DNA of 64,000 nt, from assembly GCF_025698545.1 (NCBI RefSeq), contig NC_068571.1, positions 50,749,733 to 50,813,732 of the forward strand, given 5' to 3'. The translations under genes were made by a program, and so were the position numbers. Positions 49,989-62,700 of the stretch are shown piece after piece (position 1 is the first letter of the stretch; each line of letters opens with the position of its first letter). The DNA is from Gossypium raimondii (taxonomy: Eukaryota > Streptophyta > Magnoliopsida > Malvales > Malvaceae). Under the pieces are notes generated by a model that searched no databases, had not been told where the DNA came from, and worked only from the letters and a program-made list of their open reading frames with translations.

Positions 49989-50612
49989 TGTCACGGGTCG
50001 CAGTTCAAAGTCCGTGACAATCGTACCAAATGCATTCGATGAAGGTATATTGTGTAGATGAGGATCATTTGGCTCGCAAGAACTGGCCCGATTGAGTAAC
50101 CTATTGGAGAAGCCTATCAGATTGAAGCCTGGTTGGCCCGATAATGAAGATATGGCAACTTAGACTATTTTGGTAACTAATCTTAAAAGATTAATGAATC
50201 ATATCTTGTAAATATTAGATTACATTTGATATGACATATCTTGTAAATCCCATGATTTAAGGGATATAGTTAATCTTGTTTGTCAATGCAAATGTGTCTT
50301 GACTGTCGGTTTTAAGGGAGCTCAACTATAAATAGAGAGTCTGTCCCTCATTTGTACTCACTCCATTCATTGTTTCATTATTCTTTGTGAATAAGAGAAT
50401 ATAGAGAGCATTTACTCAAACACCTTGTGTGCATTTTTTTGTTGTTATTTTGTTACTTCTTTTGGCATAAATCACTTTCGCTATACAAATTGGTGCATTA
50501 GAGGAGTTTTTAAGGAATCCTTACTTGAGTAAAGGCTGACTTAGGTGAGTTTGGACGGACGGATCGCTTATGGCCGTACGAATCGCGAGACGAAAGATCT
50601 AGCATTGTGACA
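49989..50612 (+). repeat. 5' LTR of a 3.1-kb LTR retrotransposon
   Basis: 624 bp, from TGTCACGGGTCGCAG to …ATTGTGACA, with perfect TGTCAC/GTGACA ends. It is nearly identical to 52455-53084 apart from scattered point changes and small indels. Contains CTATAAATAGAGAG, a TATA-type promoter, at about 50327-50340. Immediately after it, TGGTATCCGAGC (50615-50626) resembles the initiator-tRNA-Met primer-binding site (TGGTATCAGAGC). Confidence 0.93.
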
Positions 50613-50650
50613 AGTGGTATCCGAGCTATTGGTTCGAAGGCACTGTTGAG

Positions 50651-52404
50651 ATGTCGAAAGAAAAGTTCGAACAAAGGTGGGCCAGAAAGTCTTTGAGGGA
50701 GATGTTATCGATTGTTGAGGAATGCGTGGGTAAACTTGAGGAGTCCATAGAGGACGCGAAAGAGTCAGACAATGCGCTTGGGAAAAGCATAGGTGACCAT
50801 TTGTCTCACTTTCAATAGGGATAGCGTGCAAGAGTTGCTAGATTCCCAAAGGAAGAAGTTGTCGTAGAGGAACAATGCTCTCGAGGCCATGGTGATGGCT
50901 TTGAAGGAGGAAAAAATGGCAACGACGATGGCTTTGAGCACAAAAATAGAGGAGCTTGAGGGAGAGCTGACCTTATGCCGATCAGCCGTAGGGAAATGAA
51001 TGTCAAGTGCAGTACTTAGTTGCGAGGATGTCCTGAAGCCAAAAAAGTTTATGTGGACATGGTCTGCATGCGATGTGGACAATTTCTTGAGGATGATGGA
51101 AAATTACTTCCGTGCCAAAGGTATCGTGGGTGATGTGGTTAAGGTAAACACTGCTTCAATGTTTCTTACTAATATTGCACTTTTATGGTGGTGAGGCAGA
51201 ACTACAGATAAAAGGCAATGTGAGATTGGGACGTGACAAGGGTTTTAATGTGAGTTGAAGAGACAATTTTACCCAGAGTTTGCCGAGAAATAAGCTCGGG
51301 CAAAATTGCAAGGGGTAACGCAACGGGGCATAGTGGGGAAGTATGTTTGAGAGTTTAAGAAACTCATGCTCTAAGTTTCAGATGTGACAAAAAAAAGCAT
51401 TACTTGCTTTTCAGAATAGATTGAAGCTGTGGGTCAGACAGGAGGTGGAACAAAGAGGTGTTCAAAAGCTGTCGGAAGCCATGACAGTAGCGAAATTCGT
51501 GGTCAAGCTTGGTTTAGGGAAAGACAAGCTTGAGTCTTCCAAGTCCAAGGAAAGGGACGTATGTGAAAAGGATCACAAGGAAGATGTTGTTGATGGCAAT
51601 GGCAACGACGACAATGGTGGTAAAGGGAAACCACGAGTTGGGAAGAAGAAACCCTATAGGAAAATGGACAAGGTGAAATGCTTTCTCTGCGACGGTCCAC
51701 ACATGTTGAAGAAATGTCCGAAGAAATTCACGCTTAACGAGAAGTCGGTGGGTAAGGTCTTGGGACTTGGTTCGAGCACAAGGGGTGCCGAAGCCAAGGA
51801 GGCCGAAAGCGAAAAAAAGCTAGTAGAGTACTTACGTCATGGTCCGCATAGGTTGCGGAAGTGTTTGAAGAAGTCTGTCATCTAAGGGGATGATGGAGCA
51901 AACAAGGAGCCCAAGAATCTTGGTTCGAGCAAGAGAAAAGTCGAAGCCAAGAGGGTAACGGGGAGAAAAAAGAAGCGAGTAAAATGCTTCTTGTGCCGTG
52001 GTCTGCATGAGTTGCGGCACAATCCAAAACAAGTCGTAGTCAAAAGAAAGGCAACTTCTGAGCTTGGTGAGTCATCGGAGGGGCTTCTACCCAAGGAAGA
52101 AGTTAGTTTGTCATTGAACTTAGAGGAAAAAATTGTGATGAAAATAGTGAAGCTAGGACCATTGAGGCTCAATTCGAGAGAAGCGTCGGAGTTGGCTGAG
52201 TCATTGACAAGGCTTCCACCTATGGGAGAGGTGGGTAGTGTATCAGACTTCAAGGAAAACGAAGTGATGCAAGTTGGACAGTTGACCAGAGTAAATGCAA
52301 CAAGTAAGACGGTGCGAGTTAAGAAGCGACGTAAACCGAGGCATAAGTCCCGAAGGAAGGGAAAAGCTAAGGCGTCAAGACGAGACCGAGGCGAATCAAG
52401 TTAA
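50651..52404 (+). pseudogene. Degenerate Gypsy-type gag with triplicated zinc-knuckle unit
   Basis: Begins MSKEKFEQRWARKSLREM at 50651 and breaks at 50817. Later pieces read FMWTWSACDVDNFLRMMENY (51045 on), YPEFAEK…GIVGKYVREFKKLML (about 51270-51374) and LKLWVRQEVEQRGVQKLSEA (51421 on), all typical of Gypsy capsid. Then comes VKCFLCDGPHMLKKCPKK (about 51675), a CX2CX4HX4C zinc knuckle. Two further copies follow at about 150-bp spacing: EYLRHGPHRLRKCLKK (about 51826), lacking the first cysteine pair, and VKCFLCRGLHELRHNPK (about 51978), lacking the last cysteine. A basic tail (about 52310-52390) closes the region. Multiple stops and frameshifts. Confidence 0.75.
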
Positions 52405-52454
52405 TGCCTTCCAAAAGTCACAACGAGGACGTTGTGAGAATGGGTGGGGGAGAA

Positions 52455-53084
52455 TGTTACGGGTCGTAGTTCAAAGTCCGTGACCATCACACCAAATGTA
52501 TCCGATGGAGGTCTATTATGTAGATGGGGATCATTTGGCTTGCAAGAACTGACCCGATTCGGTAACCTGTTGGAGAAGCCTGTCAGATTGAAGCCTGGTT
52601 GGCCCGATAATGAAGATATGACAACTTAGGCTATTTTGGTAACTAATCTTAGAAGATTGATAGAATCATATCTTGTAAAGATTAGATTAGATTAGATTTG
52701 ATATGGCATATCTTGTAAATCTCATGATTTAAGGGATATAATTAATCTCATCCGTCGATGCAATTGTATCTTGACCATCGGTTTTGGGGGAGCTCAACTA
52801 TAAATAGAGAGCCTCCCCTCATTTGTACTCACTCCATTCATTGTTTCATTATTCTTTGTGAATAAGAGAATATAGAGAGCATTCACTCAAACACATTGTG
52901 TGCGTTCTTTCTGTTGTTCTTTTGTTGCTTCTTTTGGCATAAATCGCTTCCGCTATACAAATTGGTGTATTGGAGGAGTTCTTAAGGAATCCTCACTTGA
53001 GTAAAAGCTGACTTAGGCGAGTTTGGACGAACGGATCGCCTAAAGCCACACGGATCGCAAGATAAAAGATCTAGCCCTGTGACA
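52455..53084 (+). repeat. 3' LTR of the 3.1-kb LTR retrotransposon
   Basis: 630 bp, from TGTTACGGGTCGTAG to …CCCTGTGACA, colinear with 49989-50612. Preceded directly by the purine-rich tract GGGTGGGGGAGAA. Confidence 0.93.
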
Positions 53085-53770
53085 TTAGTGGCAACTTTAA
53101 AATCATCCATTGTACAAGCACCATCAGTATTTGATTTCCACCATCCCTTGTGTGGTACTTTCAATTTTACTCTTGATTGTTTTTGCTCCCTAGCCTTAAT
53201 GTAAGCTTCCATAGCAACTTTAGCAATTGCATATCCTTTCCTCACTAGTGCTTCAGAATCAAAAGGCTCACCTTTGAATACAATCAGATTTTGACTTCTC
53301 TATATGAGTCAACACAACACGCCAAAGAGAAAGCTCAATGGTATCCTATCAATATTTGAACCTGATCATCCTATAAATTATCGAGCAACTAAGTTTTAAG
53401 CGGTAAGTTGTTGAAGTTTTGCAATCTATCAGTTGTTACAATCCTTCCCTAGACGATCGGTGAACCATGGTAGTCTTAGATTGTTGGGACCTTCCATATA
53501 TTTGGCATGTGCCTTCATTCACCATGCTACATTGACATCTTTCGCTATTGGTAAGAAATTTATCATTTAAAAGAAGCCAAAGAAATTATTGAATTCTTTG
53601 TTGTCCTTTCTAATTTCAGATTACTATCCATGTATCATCTTTTTTATCTGGTTTCTCTTTAATGAGATGTCTAAAAGCATCAGCCACCAAGAGATTGCCG
53701 AGTTTTGACCAACTCCAAGTGAGTCGATCTGGACCTGCAAGATTAAAAGGAGGATAAGTCCCTCAATGTT
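53085..53770 (-). pseudogene. LINE ORF2 fragment: RT zinc-binding region and start of RNase H
   Basis: Minus strand, from high to low coordinates: DRLTWSWSKLGNLLVADAFR (the zf-RVT-type region), then a degenerate stretch with many stops, then VPHKGWWKSNTDGACTMDD (the start of RNase H, WxKxNTDGA). The latter is followed at 53085 by the LTR element. The rest of RNase H resumes at 49988. Heavily mutated. Confidence 0.7.
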
Positions 53771-54200
53771 ACGGTACTGAGTTACGGGTTGAGTCACCAA
53801 ATAATTTGTAGGAAAATCATTTCTCTGTGAGGCTTTTCCCCTTGTTTTGATTTCTTTCGCGCAAATCTATAATGAACAAATGGAATTCGTCGAATGTAAT
53901 CGTTAAGAGAGTCTTATAAGCTTATAAGCTAAATAAATCAACCTCTTAAATAGAGGTTGCATAAATTTACTTGTTTGAATAAAAGAACTTATAAGCTAAA
54001 TAAATAAGCTCCTAATATCTTTTAAAAAATAATTTTAATTAAAAAAATCTTTTAAAGATATAAAATATTCATAAATAATTTTTTTAATAAAATAATTAAT
54101 TGATTTAATAATTAGTTGGCGTCTAACATTACTTTCATCTTGGAAAAAAAACTTGTTTGCAAGCTCGAAATTGAACAGCTCGTGCATTTTTTTATGCCTA

Positions 54201-54680
54201 TTAAGATATTTCAGTTTCCCTACACTCTTGATTTTGCACAATATAATTAGGATCTTTTATATCCAACCAAAATAATTTTCTACATCGGTATCTGAACGAG
54301 TATGGTTCGTCACAATTATAACAAAGACCTTTACCTCTTCGTTTTGCCTTCTCTGCAGGAGTCAAATTTTTAATAAAATGATAGCTTGTCTTACTGACAT
54401 TAGAGTTTTTTTTTCCGATGAAGTACTTCCATTCGAATTGACATATGACGCTGCCATGGGTGTCACGAGAGAAGTTCCCATCAAGTTTGAAATTATATTT
54501 TATCATGATGTGTCGTGCAAATTGACAGATCTAATTAACTGTTGTTTCTTCTCAAATGCTTGTGCCAAACTCATTGCTTGAACCAAATTGGGGGTGTTTG
54601 CATTTTCAAATCTAATTCGATTGGTTTTGATAATCCAGCAGCAAATAAGTCGATTTGTTGATCTATGTGCATGGAATTAG
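54201..54680 (-). pseudogene. Ty3/Gypsy gag fragment with zinc knuckle
   Basis: The minus strand reads LFAAGLSKPIRI and MSLAQAFEKK, then LTPAEKAKRRGKGLCYNCDE and YRCRKLFWLDIKD. This is the usual Gypsy gag–protease junction (…RRAKGLCFNCDE.…HRCK.LF.…). The knuckle's CX2C is intact; surrounding frames are broken. Not part of the 49989-53084 element, whose gag differs and runs the other way. Confidence 0.75.
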
Positions 54681-54689
54681 CACGAGCTA

Positions 54690-55379
54690 TAAAAATGATA
54701 AATTAGAGAAATATATTGCATGTATCAATATCCGCAGTGAATGTGTTTTCTCATTATGAACAAGAAATGATTTAGAGATTAAATTAATTTTTTGAATTAT
54801 TATTTAATTGATTGTAATTAAATAATTGAAGTTTGAAGTGGAAATTAAATTAATAGTCATCACAATTTTATTGAACAAGACAATTAAATTCATTTACTCA
54901 TGGTGAAATTGCAATGACTTTAACGAAATTAGAATTGTGCTTAGAAAATAATTTAATTGAGTGAATTAAATAAATAAATAATATTTTGAGAATAAAAAAC
55001 AATTTATTAGGTTGGATAACTTATATGGATTAGTTTAAAAGATGAAAAGGAAACATAAAATTATACCAAATACATGTAGAATATCCAATAGGCACAATAC
55101 ATATATGATGGGTAGGAACCCTAGTTCCTAATAAGGGTGGGTTGCGAACTTCCGTTTAGTCATAGTATAGACTCGTCCAAGGGTAGGATGGTCTGTTTGG
55201 CCCAGTAAGTCAAACTCAATTTAAATAATAAAAAATATTTTTAAATTTAAATTTAATTATAAAAACATTTAAGATATTAATTAAAAATGACATGACATTG
55301 CCTCGTTTTTTGTTGGTTGGACTGAATGTACCATTCTTGTTGGGGTAGACAACTTCACCTTAACACGGAGGGTCATTAA
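54690..55379. other. Repeat-derived AT-rich DNA between Gypsy fragments
   Basis: No coding pattern. About 55190-55290 resembles 24010-24130 (TTTAAATTTAATTATAAAAA.ATTT blocks). Probably further element debris. Confidence 0.4.
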
Positions 55380-56090
55380 AAGTATCTTGGCTTTCTTCAT
55401 CAATGGTCGACTTAAATTCTTCCATCTTAATGGTAGTGTGTCTGTTGTTTCCCATAGCGACCGAGAAGGTTATATGGAACCTTTCAGCTCAATAGGTTGG
55501 GTGGTAAAGCTAAAGATGGGGTTCACCATTTTTAGTTCTCGTTCTGAGAGGCCCATCTGCTAGAAGGCTTCTTGATGCAACACTTCAACTGCACTACCAC
55601 AGCCAATCATTATTCTCTTGACCTCATAATACCGATCATCATGGAGACCACCAAAGGGTTGTGCTATCATCCACAACTTCTTTCTCATTTCTTTTGTTAA
55701 AATCTATCTACCACCTTTTCTTTGAGTTTGGGTGGGACTTCTTTGTCAAATCGTTAATTGACATCACTTCTCGCAAATGGCATTTCTCTTTAACTTGGAG
55801 GTGGCCCATTCTACTTCGTAGGACCTGTTTTTCTGTAGAGTACTCATCTCCTTTCTCCATGCTTCCATCTTTTCCTTAGTAGGTGCATTTTTCTATTGAG
55901 GAGCAAAAACTTAAAAGTTCATACTCGTCATATCCTGATGCTCTATTCTGGTTGTTGCGTCGACCAAAGGCTAAGAAAGCTACGTCTTTCGTTTTATGGG
56001 ATAGTTCTTTTTGGAGTGGGGTTCTCCTTTTGGGGAAGATTGTTCTACCCACTTATAAGTTCTTAGACATTTTAATGTAGCAACTCTTGT
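55380..56090 (-). pseudogene. Ty3/Gypsy gag-protease fragment
   Basis: The minus strand reads RIMIGCGSAVEVLHQEAF and QMGLSERELKMVNPIFSF, matching the retropepsin block of Gypsy elements (ILVDGGSAVEVL…MGL…LKPVNPIYSF). The catalytic D(S/T)G is changed to CGS. Upstream on that strand is a gag-like PTKEKMEAWRKEMSTLQKN. In-frame stops are present. Confidence 0.65.
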
Positions 56091-56984
56091 TGTTCAAACT
56101 AGGATTTGGAGGAGTTTCAATTGAGTTTGTAACTTAGAGTACTATTGGTTGTTTGGAGTAGGTTGTAAATAGTGGGGTTTTCTGTTAGGGATGACAGGTG
56201 TGGCAGATGGTTTTGATGCCTAAGATTGTATAGGAGTTGAGTTTTTGTGTGGTTTCGTAGAGCATATTGGTGATAACCATCATAGTGTGGATCATTATAT
56301 GAATAGTCATTGTAATAAAGATACTAGTCATATAGAGGTCAAATTGGAACCATTTGCCTATTTTTGGGGGGTTGGTTGTTTATGTTGAACGGCATGGATA
56401 AGGCAACTAGGTTGTGCTACTATTGGTACTTGGCTGGGATCTTTTGGTTTTGCATGTTTGGATTCTTCTTGTTAGATAAAACATGGTTTCATGCTCTCCT
56501 TTTACATATGACACCAATTGTTGATATAAGGGTTGAAGATGATGATGGAGAGGGTTCATATAATTGTTCTGAGAACCACTAGAAGAGGATATAAAGCTCT
56601 GGGAAGCAGTAGAAAGTTGGATAGAGTCTGGGTAAGTTGGGAAGCAGTAGAGGATATAAGAGAATAATACATTTTTACACTTAAATTCAGGTCCGAATAT
56701 TCATACCAATCATACACAAAGATAAAAAGTACGTAAAGCGGAGATGGAAGGGGAAGCCTGAGGAAGTGGGGGTCCGCTCGAAGTTAACTACTTCCAAACA
56801 AAGAAAATTAATAATAAAACGTTGACCTCACAAACTTATCATGATATCATCCACAGAGACGAGTGACGTAATAAAGAAATAGAGTCAAAGACCCTTCTAT
56901 ATAATTTTGGTGCCAATTTTTATTTTTTCAAATAATTTCCCTAAATCCGAAACCCCGAAAATCACTTTCTCTTTCAATTCAAAG
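56091..56984. other. Element debris and upstream region of the TauE/SafE gene
   Basis: An open frame at 56364-56582 has no known motif. From about 56640 the sequence becomes the promoter and 5' UTR of the TauE/SafE gene. TATA-like CTATATAATTTT at 56898-56909 lies about 75 bp before the start codon. Confidence 0.4.
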
Positions 56985-59900
56985 ATGGCTCGGTTTGGAA
57001 TAAAACGGGACGTTGCGAGATCGATAATGTTGAATTTCATTAACTTTGGTTTGGCTTTCATATTAGTTTCAGCTGAGAGAAGCTTGAAGAATGGAGAATC
57101 GAGCGAGGAATCTAAAACGAATGATAATTATTTTGTCAAAGCTATTCATTTCTTATGGAAACCTGATCAATCAGGTTATCACCATGTTTGGCCTGTAAGA
57201 ACATATTCAAATTCAAATTCAAATTCAATATACTTTCTTGTGATTATACCTCTTGTCATCAAAAAGCCTATTATCATTTGTTTTTTTTTGTGGAATTATT
57301 ATTAGTATTTGTTTTGGTGTAGGAAATGGAATTTAATTGGCAATCTGTGCTGGGAACTTGTATTGGATTTTGTGGGGCAGCGTTTGGGAGTGTAGGAGGG
57401 GTAGGTGGAGGTGGCATTTTTGTTCCCATGCTTAGCCTTATTGTTGGGTTTGATCCAAAGTCTGCAACAGCTATTTCAAAATGTAAGGTTTTCTTTTTTC
57501 TTTTTCTTTTTTTCTTTTCTTAAAACATCTTTGCAATGGCATGAAGAAATTGTTACATTTGAACAAGTGTGACTTTAGAATTAGGTAAAGTAAATATGTA
57601 AAGATTTTTATGAAGAAGAAAGAAAAGAAATGCACTGTATTTCCTTTTGTAAAATACTAAAAACACCTAAATTATTCTATAGTAAATCTTTATATTCTTA
57701 TTACATTTGAATTGCACTTACTTCACTGAATTGATTAATCTTAAGGACTTATTTGCATGCAAAATAAAGGTTATGGCTTATCAGGATACAAATTAAAGTT
57801 GGAACTTACTTGAATGTAAATTAAAGGTTAAGGATTTAATAGGAGTAATATAGGGATCTATGGATTTATTTAAGGGTAAATTTTAAGAGTTTTTGTGTTT
57901 CTGATATTGGCTGCATAAGCCCTTGAATTTATGCTAAAAGTGGAATTTATTATAATTTTATTGAAGAGTTCTGCTGTTAAATCATGATTCCTTTCTGAAG
58001 AGAACAAAATTGAAATTTACTCAGCTTGTTGCAAAGCCCAAAGTAGACTTCAAAAACGTCAAGAATGGTTTAAACTCATCTTTCGAGTAAGACAAAGTTG
58101 CAGTTACCATTTGTTTGTATGCTATATATGATTATTTTGAAAAATCTATGGCCAGGAAAAAAATGAGAAAAAAATATGTATAAATTATGTAAGTTCTTTG
58201 TGTAGCATTTTAAGAACTTCAAAGCTCACAGATGATTTTTTATACTCTATATGAGTTCATTGATTCTATGTTTTTGCCAATTTTAGGTATGATCATGGGT
58301 GCAGCAGCTTCAACTGTTTACTACAACCTTAAGCTAAGGCACCCCACACTTGATATGCCTATCATTGATTATGATTTGGCTCTTCTTATCCAGCCAATGC
58401 TCATGCTTGGAATTAGCATAGGAGTCGCTTTTAATGTGATCTTTGCGGACTGGATGGTCACAGTTTTACTTATTATTCTCTTTGTAGGTAAGCTGTTTTC
58501 TGATTTGTTGTTGTATTTACTGGGGATAATGTGCACTATCTATCAATTTCGATGGTGTGGCTTGTAGGAACATCAACTAAGGCATTCTTCAAGGGTGTCG
58601 AAACATGGAAAAGGAAACCATACTGAAGCAGGTAGTAACTTTTTAACTCAGTCTCATATTGATATGCACAGAACTCTGAGCTCTTTATACCTTTTCTCCA
58701 TTCTATTGTGATTTTAAATATGAGTTCAAGTCTTTTCCGGCTTTCACGAATGAGCAATTAAAAAGTTTTCAAGGATACTTAATTTCAAACATAACTTTGT
58801 GCCTTCCGCCTTTGCTTTGCTTCTTAATTTCAAGGAAACTTTCTCGTTCAGTGTTTGGCATATTTATATTATTATAATTACTTGAAAGCTATCTGAAATC
58901 TGCTTGCCTTGGATTTTAGGAGGCAGCCAGGCGCTTGGAATCAAATGGTCAGTAGCCTTTTTCCTCTAACAAATCCTTAAGATCATTGCGATCTTTTCAT
59001 GTTTTTTCTTATGAAATAATCCCATATATTTCTCACATGATTTTAGGTACTAGTAGTGAAAATGTGGATTACAGGCCTCTACCCAGTGGCCCAAACACTG
59101 TTCCTCCGAAGGATAGCACAGACCAAAAAGTGGGTTGACTGTAACCCTGCTGTTAATCATGAATCCGGATTTTCTAAAAACTTATTTAATGCTATCATTG
59201 CAGGTCACTGTTTTGGACAACGTTTGCTGGAAAGAACTTGGGCTTCTTTGTTTTGTTTGGTTTGCATTCCTTGTACTGCAGATTTCCAAGGTTTTGTTTC
59301 TTCAGCTCTATTTACTGTTTTAAGTATTTGCAGAATATAAATTGTTGTACCAGAACTGATAAAATATGACATTTGATGACAGAACCATACAACTACTTGT
59401 TCTGTAGGGTATTGGGTGTTGAACTTGTTGCAGGTACATTCTAATCTTTTTCATCTCTGTTGCCTCTTTTCCATTTTTTGAATTGCATGAGCAAGATATA
59501 ACATTTGAACATTATGGATCAATTATGATACTTACAGTAACAGTTTTTTTTAAACCTGGTTTGAGGCATCCTTTCTGTTTCCCAGATCCCAGTTTCAGTC
59601 GCAGTATCTGCATATGAGGCAGTTAGTCTCTACAAAGGAAATAGAGCAATTGCATCCAAGGGAGAACAAGGCTCAAATTTTCAAGCGCATCAGCTTGTTA
59701 GTTACTGTTTTTTCGGAGTACTAGCCGGGATTGTTGGTGGTCTACTTGGCCTGGGTGGAGGATTTATCATGGGTCCACTATTCTTGGAGTTAGGTATCCC
59801 CCCTCAGGTGAGTACCTTTGTGTCCTTCAAATGTATGCCATGAAGTTATTACATTGAAGTTCACCCTTCTCTTCATACATTAAATTGGAAATGATGGTAA

Positions 59901-60505
59901 CATGACCTCATTACGATCATGAGTCTATCTAGTGTTTTTATATTCTGATCTTTAGGCTTCTTATCAACATCTGTGTAGGTCTCAAGTGCCACAGCAACCT
60001 TTGCCATGACTTTCTCTTCATCTATGTCAGTCGTAGAATATTACCTTCTGAAACGTTTTCCAGTACCTTATGGTAAGGTTTGTTTGCCATCATTTGATTA
60101 GAGGAGGAAGTGGTCGTTCTACATTGCTCTGGAGTTAAACTTATTTTCATACTTTTATTTGTTGGCAGCTCTCTACTTCACTGCTGTGGCTACTTTTGCT
60201 GCCTTTGTTGGACAACATGTCGTGAGAAGGCTGATAATTGTATTTGGAAGGGCATCTTTGATTATCTTCATTCTAGCATTCACCATATTCGTTAGCGCAG
60301 TATCACTAGGTGAGCTCTGATTTGCAAATAAGTCGCAGTATCACCATATTCGAATGTTAGCTTTTAAAGGTACTATCTAACTCACTGGATTCAAAGCTCA
60401 CTCAAATATATTTTGGTAGGTGGCGTTGGCATATCAAACATGATTGACAAGATTCATCATAATGAATATATGGGATTCGAGAACCTCTGCAAGTATGAAA
60501 GCTAG
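56985..60505 (+). CDS. Plant TauE/SafE (sulfite exporter-like) membrane protein, with a frameshift
   Basis: Multi-pass membrane protein of the TauE/SafE family (similar to Arabidopsis At2g36630/At2g25737), thought to move anions or sulfonates; substrate in plants unproven. Twelve exons: 56985-57194, 57323-57482, 58287-58487, 58568-58631, 58920-58947, 59047-59129, 59204-59290, 59383-59433, 59586-59807, 59979-60072, 60169-60309, 60420-60505. Family landmarks: [24 protein letters not shown] (about 91-106), [60 protein letters not shown] and YMGFENLC at the end. Exon 4 is one base short: after ETWKR the frame runs to KPY-stop instead of ETILKQ, around 58610-58616. Every other junction is in frame, and the gene would otherwise encode 475 aa. 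Either a young pseudogene allele or an assembly/sequencing error. Confidence 0.85.
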
Positions 60506-62662
60506 CACTTTAGGCTTTCTTCTTCTGTTTTTTCCTCATATTACCCTAGTGTTTTTCCCTCAAAGGCAAGCAATAAAATTGCCCTTGTATTTGTTTCATT
60601 CTTTGGGTTGTAGGCAAGAAAGATACCAATGATTTCGATAGTTTTAGCCATAGCTTTGTTTTTAGGCTAAATGGGGTAGCGTGAGTCTCGAACTTTAGCA
60701 ATTCCCGAAAGTATTAACGAGTACTCAACCAACTTATATTTGCCAATTGTTTTTTCACTTTCCATGTTGTAATTTTGTATTATTGGAAGTTCCTGGTTCT
60801 TTGTCCTTGCTGGTGTCAAAAGACCTACATATTCAAGACAACCTTTTACTCTAGATTGTAAGGCTAATAATTTTGCTAAATGATCTGTCAATTTTTTTTT
60901 TCTTTCAATCAGAACAATCATCTAATCTTTTCATGTTTAGCAAAAATTCAATATTTCAAGAACTTTTTTTTTATCTTCTATGATCCTCAAAATTAGTTTG
61001 AGCTTATTTAGGGTTTTAAACTTGATATAAAATTTATTTTATGCATTACCTAGATTTATTTTTAAATATTGTAGGTAATATCATTTGATTCATTGATGAT
61101 GCATAAAATTATAAACTATCAATACATCAAACATTAATCTTTTCATTACTTCAGTTTGTAGAATTCAAAACTTAACTTCGATGAATTTATTATTTAGTGT
61201 TAATATAAGAGTTGAATTAATAGTTTACATTGCTAAATTCAAGATGAATATAAAAGTGTGATTTAATATTTATAAAATTTTTAGTTTTAATATAATAATA
61301 TTTATTATGTTTAAGTAAGAAATAATATGATATTGTTTATTTATAAGCTTGAATAGTTTAAATTATAATGAAAATGTAACTCAATAGTATTATAAAGTAT
61401 AATTCAATATTTATTTAAATTTATCTATTTAATTTTTATTTTGTTTCAATATAATAATAAAAATAACAGATTAAATCATAATGAAATGTAATTTAAGATG
61501 AATATAAAGTATAGTTTGAATATTTTATCAAATTTTATATATTCATTTTTTATTAGTTTTAATAAAACAATAAAATTTTTCACCTAAAATAATCTCAAAT
61601 AAAATCCAACATAACTAGTGGCATCCTAGAAATACTAAAAGCAGACTGCTCAAGCATGAATATGATACAAAAGATATATTAATTGGACAATCATCACATT
61701 TGAATATGTTGTTGAGATAAATATTAAATTTATACATGAATTTTGATTTGATGTAACTATACATATGAAATTTGACTTGTTCATATGTATATATGAAACT
61801 TTAATTTTGATTCAATTGTGCATATTTAAAGAAATAAATGCATACATTTATTTTCATATTGGATTAATATAATTATTTGTATATGCAATATATCCATGTA
61901 AAGTCATGTTATTTCGATAATATTGTTAATAATTTGTGAAAATTGAATCAAACTTAATAATATTTAATTTGATTTTAGATTTAGATAATAATAATAATCG
62001 GATCATTTTCAAATCATAAATGAATTGAGTTTTATATTAAGATAGATATCTAACTTAATGTCACTTCTAGCATGGACAGAGAGGAAATCATCTTATAAAA
62101 TTTATTAAGAATATAATTATTTGTATTAGATTTTTAACGAGATGTTAATGGTTTTTCGTATATATAGATACATTCATATTAGGAGAGGAAATGTAATTTA
62201 TCAAGGGTTTATTCTTAAATCTTAATGTACTAGAATTTCAATCACTTGTTTTATAAGTTTATAAAGATAGCATTTGGTAACTTAAATTTTATATTTAAAA
62301 TTTTAAATTTATAACTATTTATTTGACAAAATAAAATATTTCAAATTTCAAATTAATTTAAATTCTTTCTTGAGATAATTAAAAATTAGATTTAAATGTT
62401 AACAAGCTTTAAGCTTATTGTTTACAAATTATAAATGAAAATAAGGATACAACTTTATTTTTCTTTTTTTGAATAATCTCGTTACAGCTTAGCCTCTTCT
62501 CAACTCATAAATAAGAGAATAATATGCTTCAATAGACTCAAACCCGTCCTCCTGCATTGACAATAATATTCATGCCAATCGAGTTAAGACTCAATCGGCA
62601 AAAGATATATCATCTAAAATGAATGTAATTTTTAAAAAATTATCATCACATTCACTCACCAT

Positions 62663-62700
<38 letters not shown>

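Larger units (their letters stand above)
49989..53084 (+). mobile_element. Non-autonomous gag-only LTR retrotransposon (Gypsy-like)
   Basis: Complete structure: LTRs 49989-50612 and 52455-53084, primer-binding-site-like TGGTATCCGAGC at 50615, and polypurine tract GGGTGGGGGAGAA ending at 52454. The interior is only 1.84 kb and holds a broken gag but no protease, RT, RNase H or integrase. Flanks CTAG (49985-49988) and TTAG (53085-53088) are an imperfect duplication. It sits in the RNase H region of a minus-strand LINE. LTR divergence of several percent suggests an old but not ancient insertion. Confidence 0.88.

Noticed and set aside
51503-52253. Minus-strand open frames opposite gag
   Set aside because: Shadows of the gag zinc-knuckle region on the plus strand.
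60667-60921. 84-codon minus-strand open frame with KLTDHLAKLLAL
   Set aside because: Only faint likeness to LINE RNase H; too short to call.
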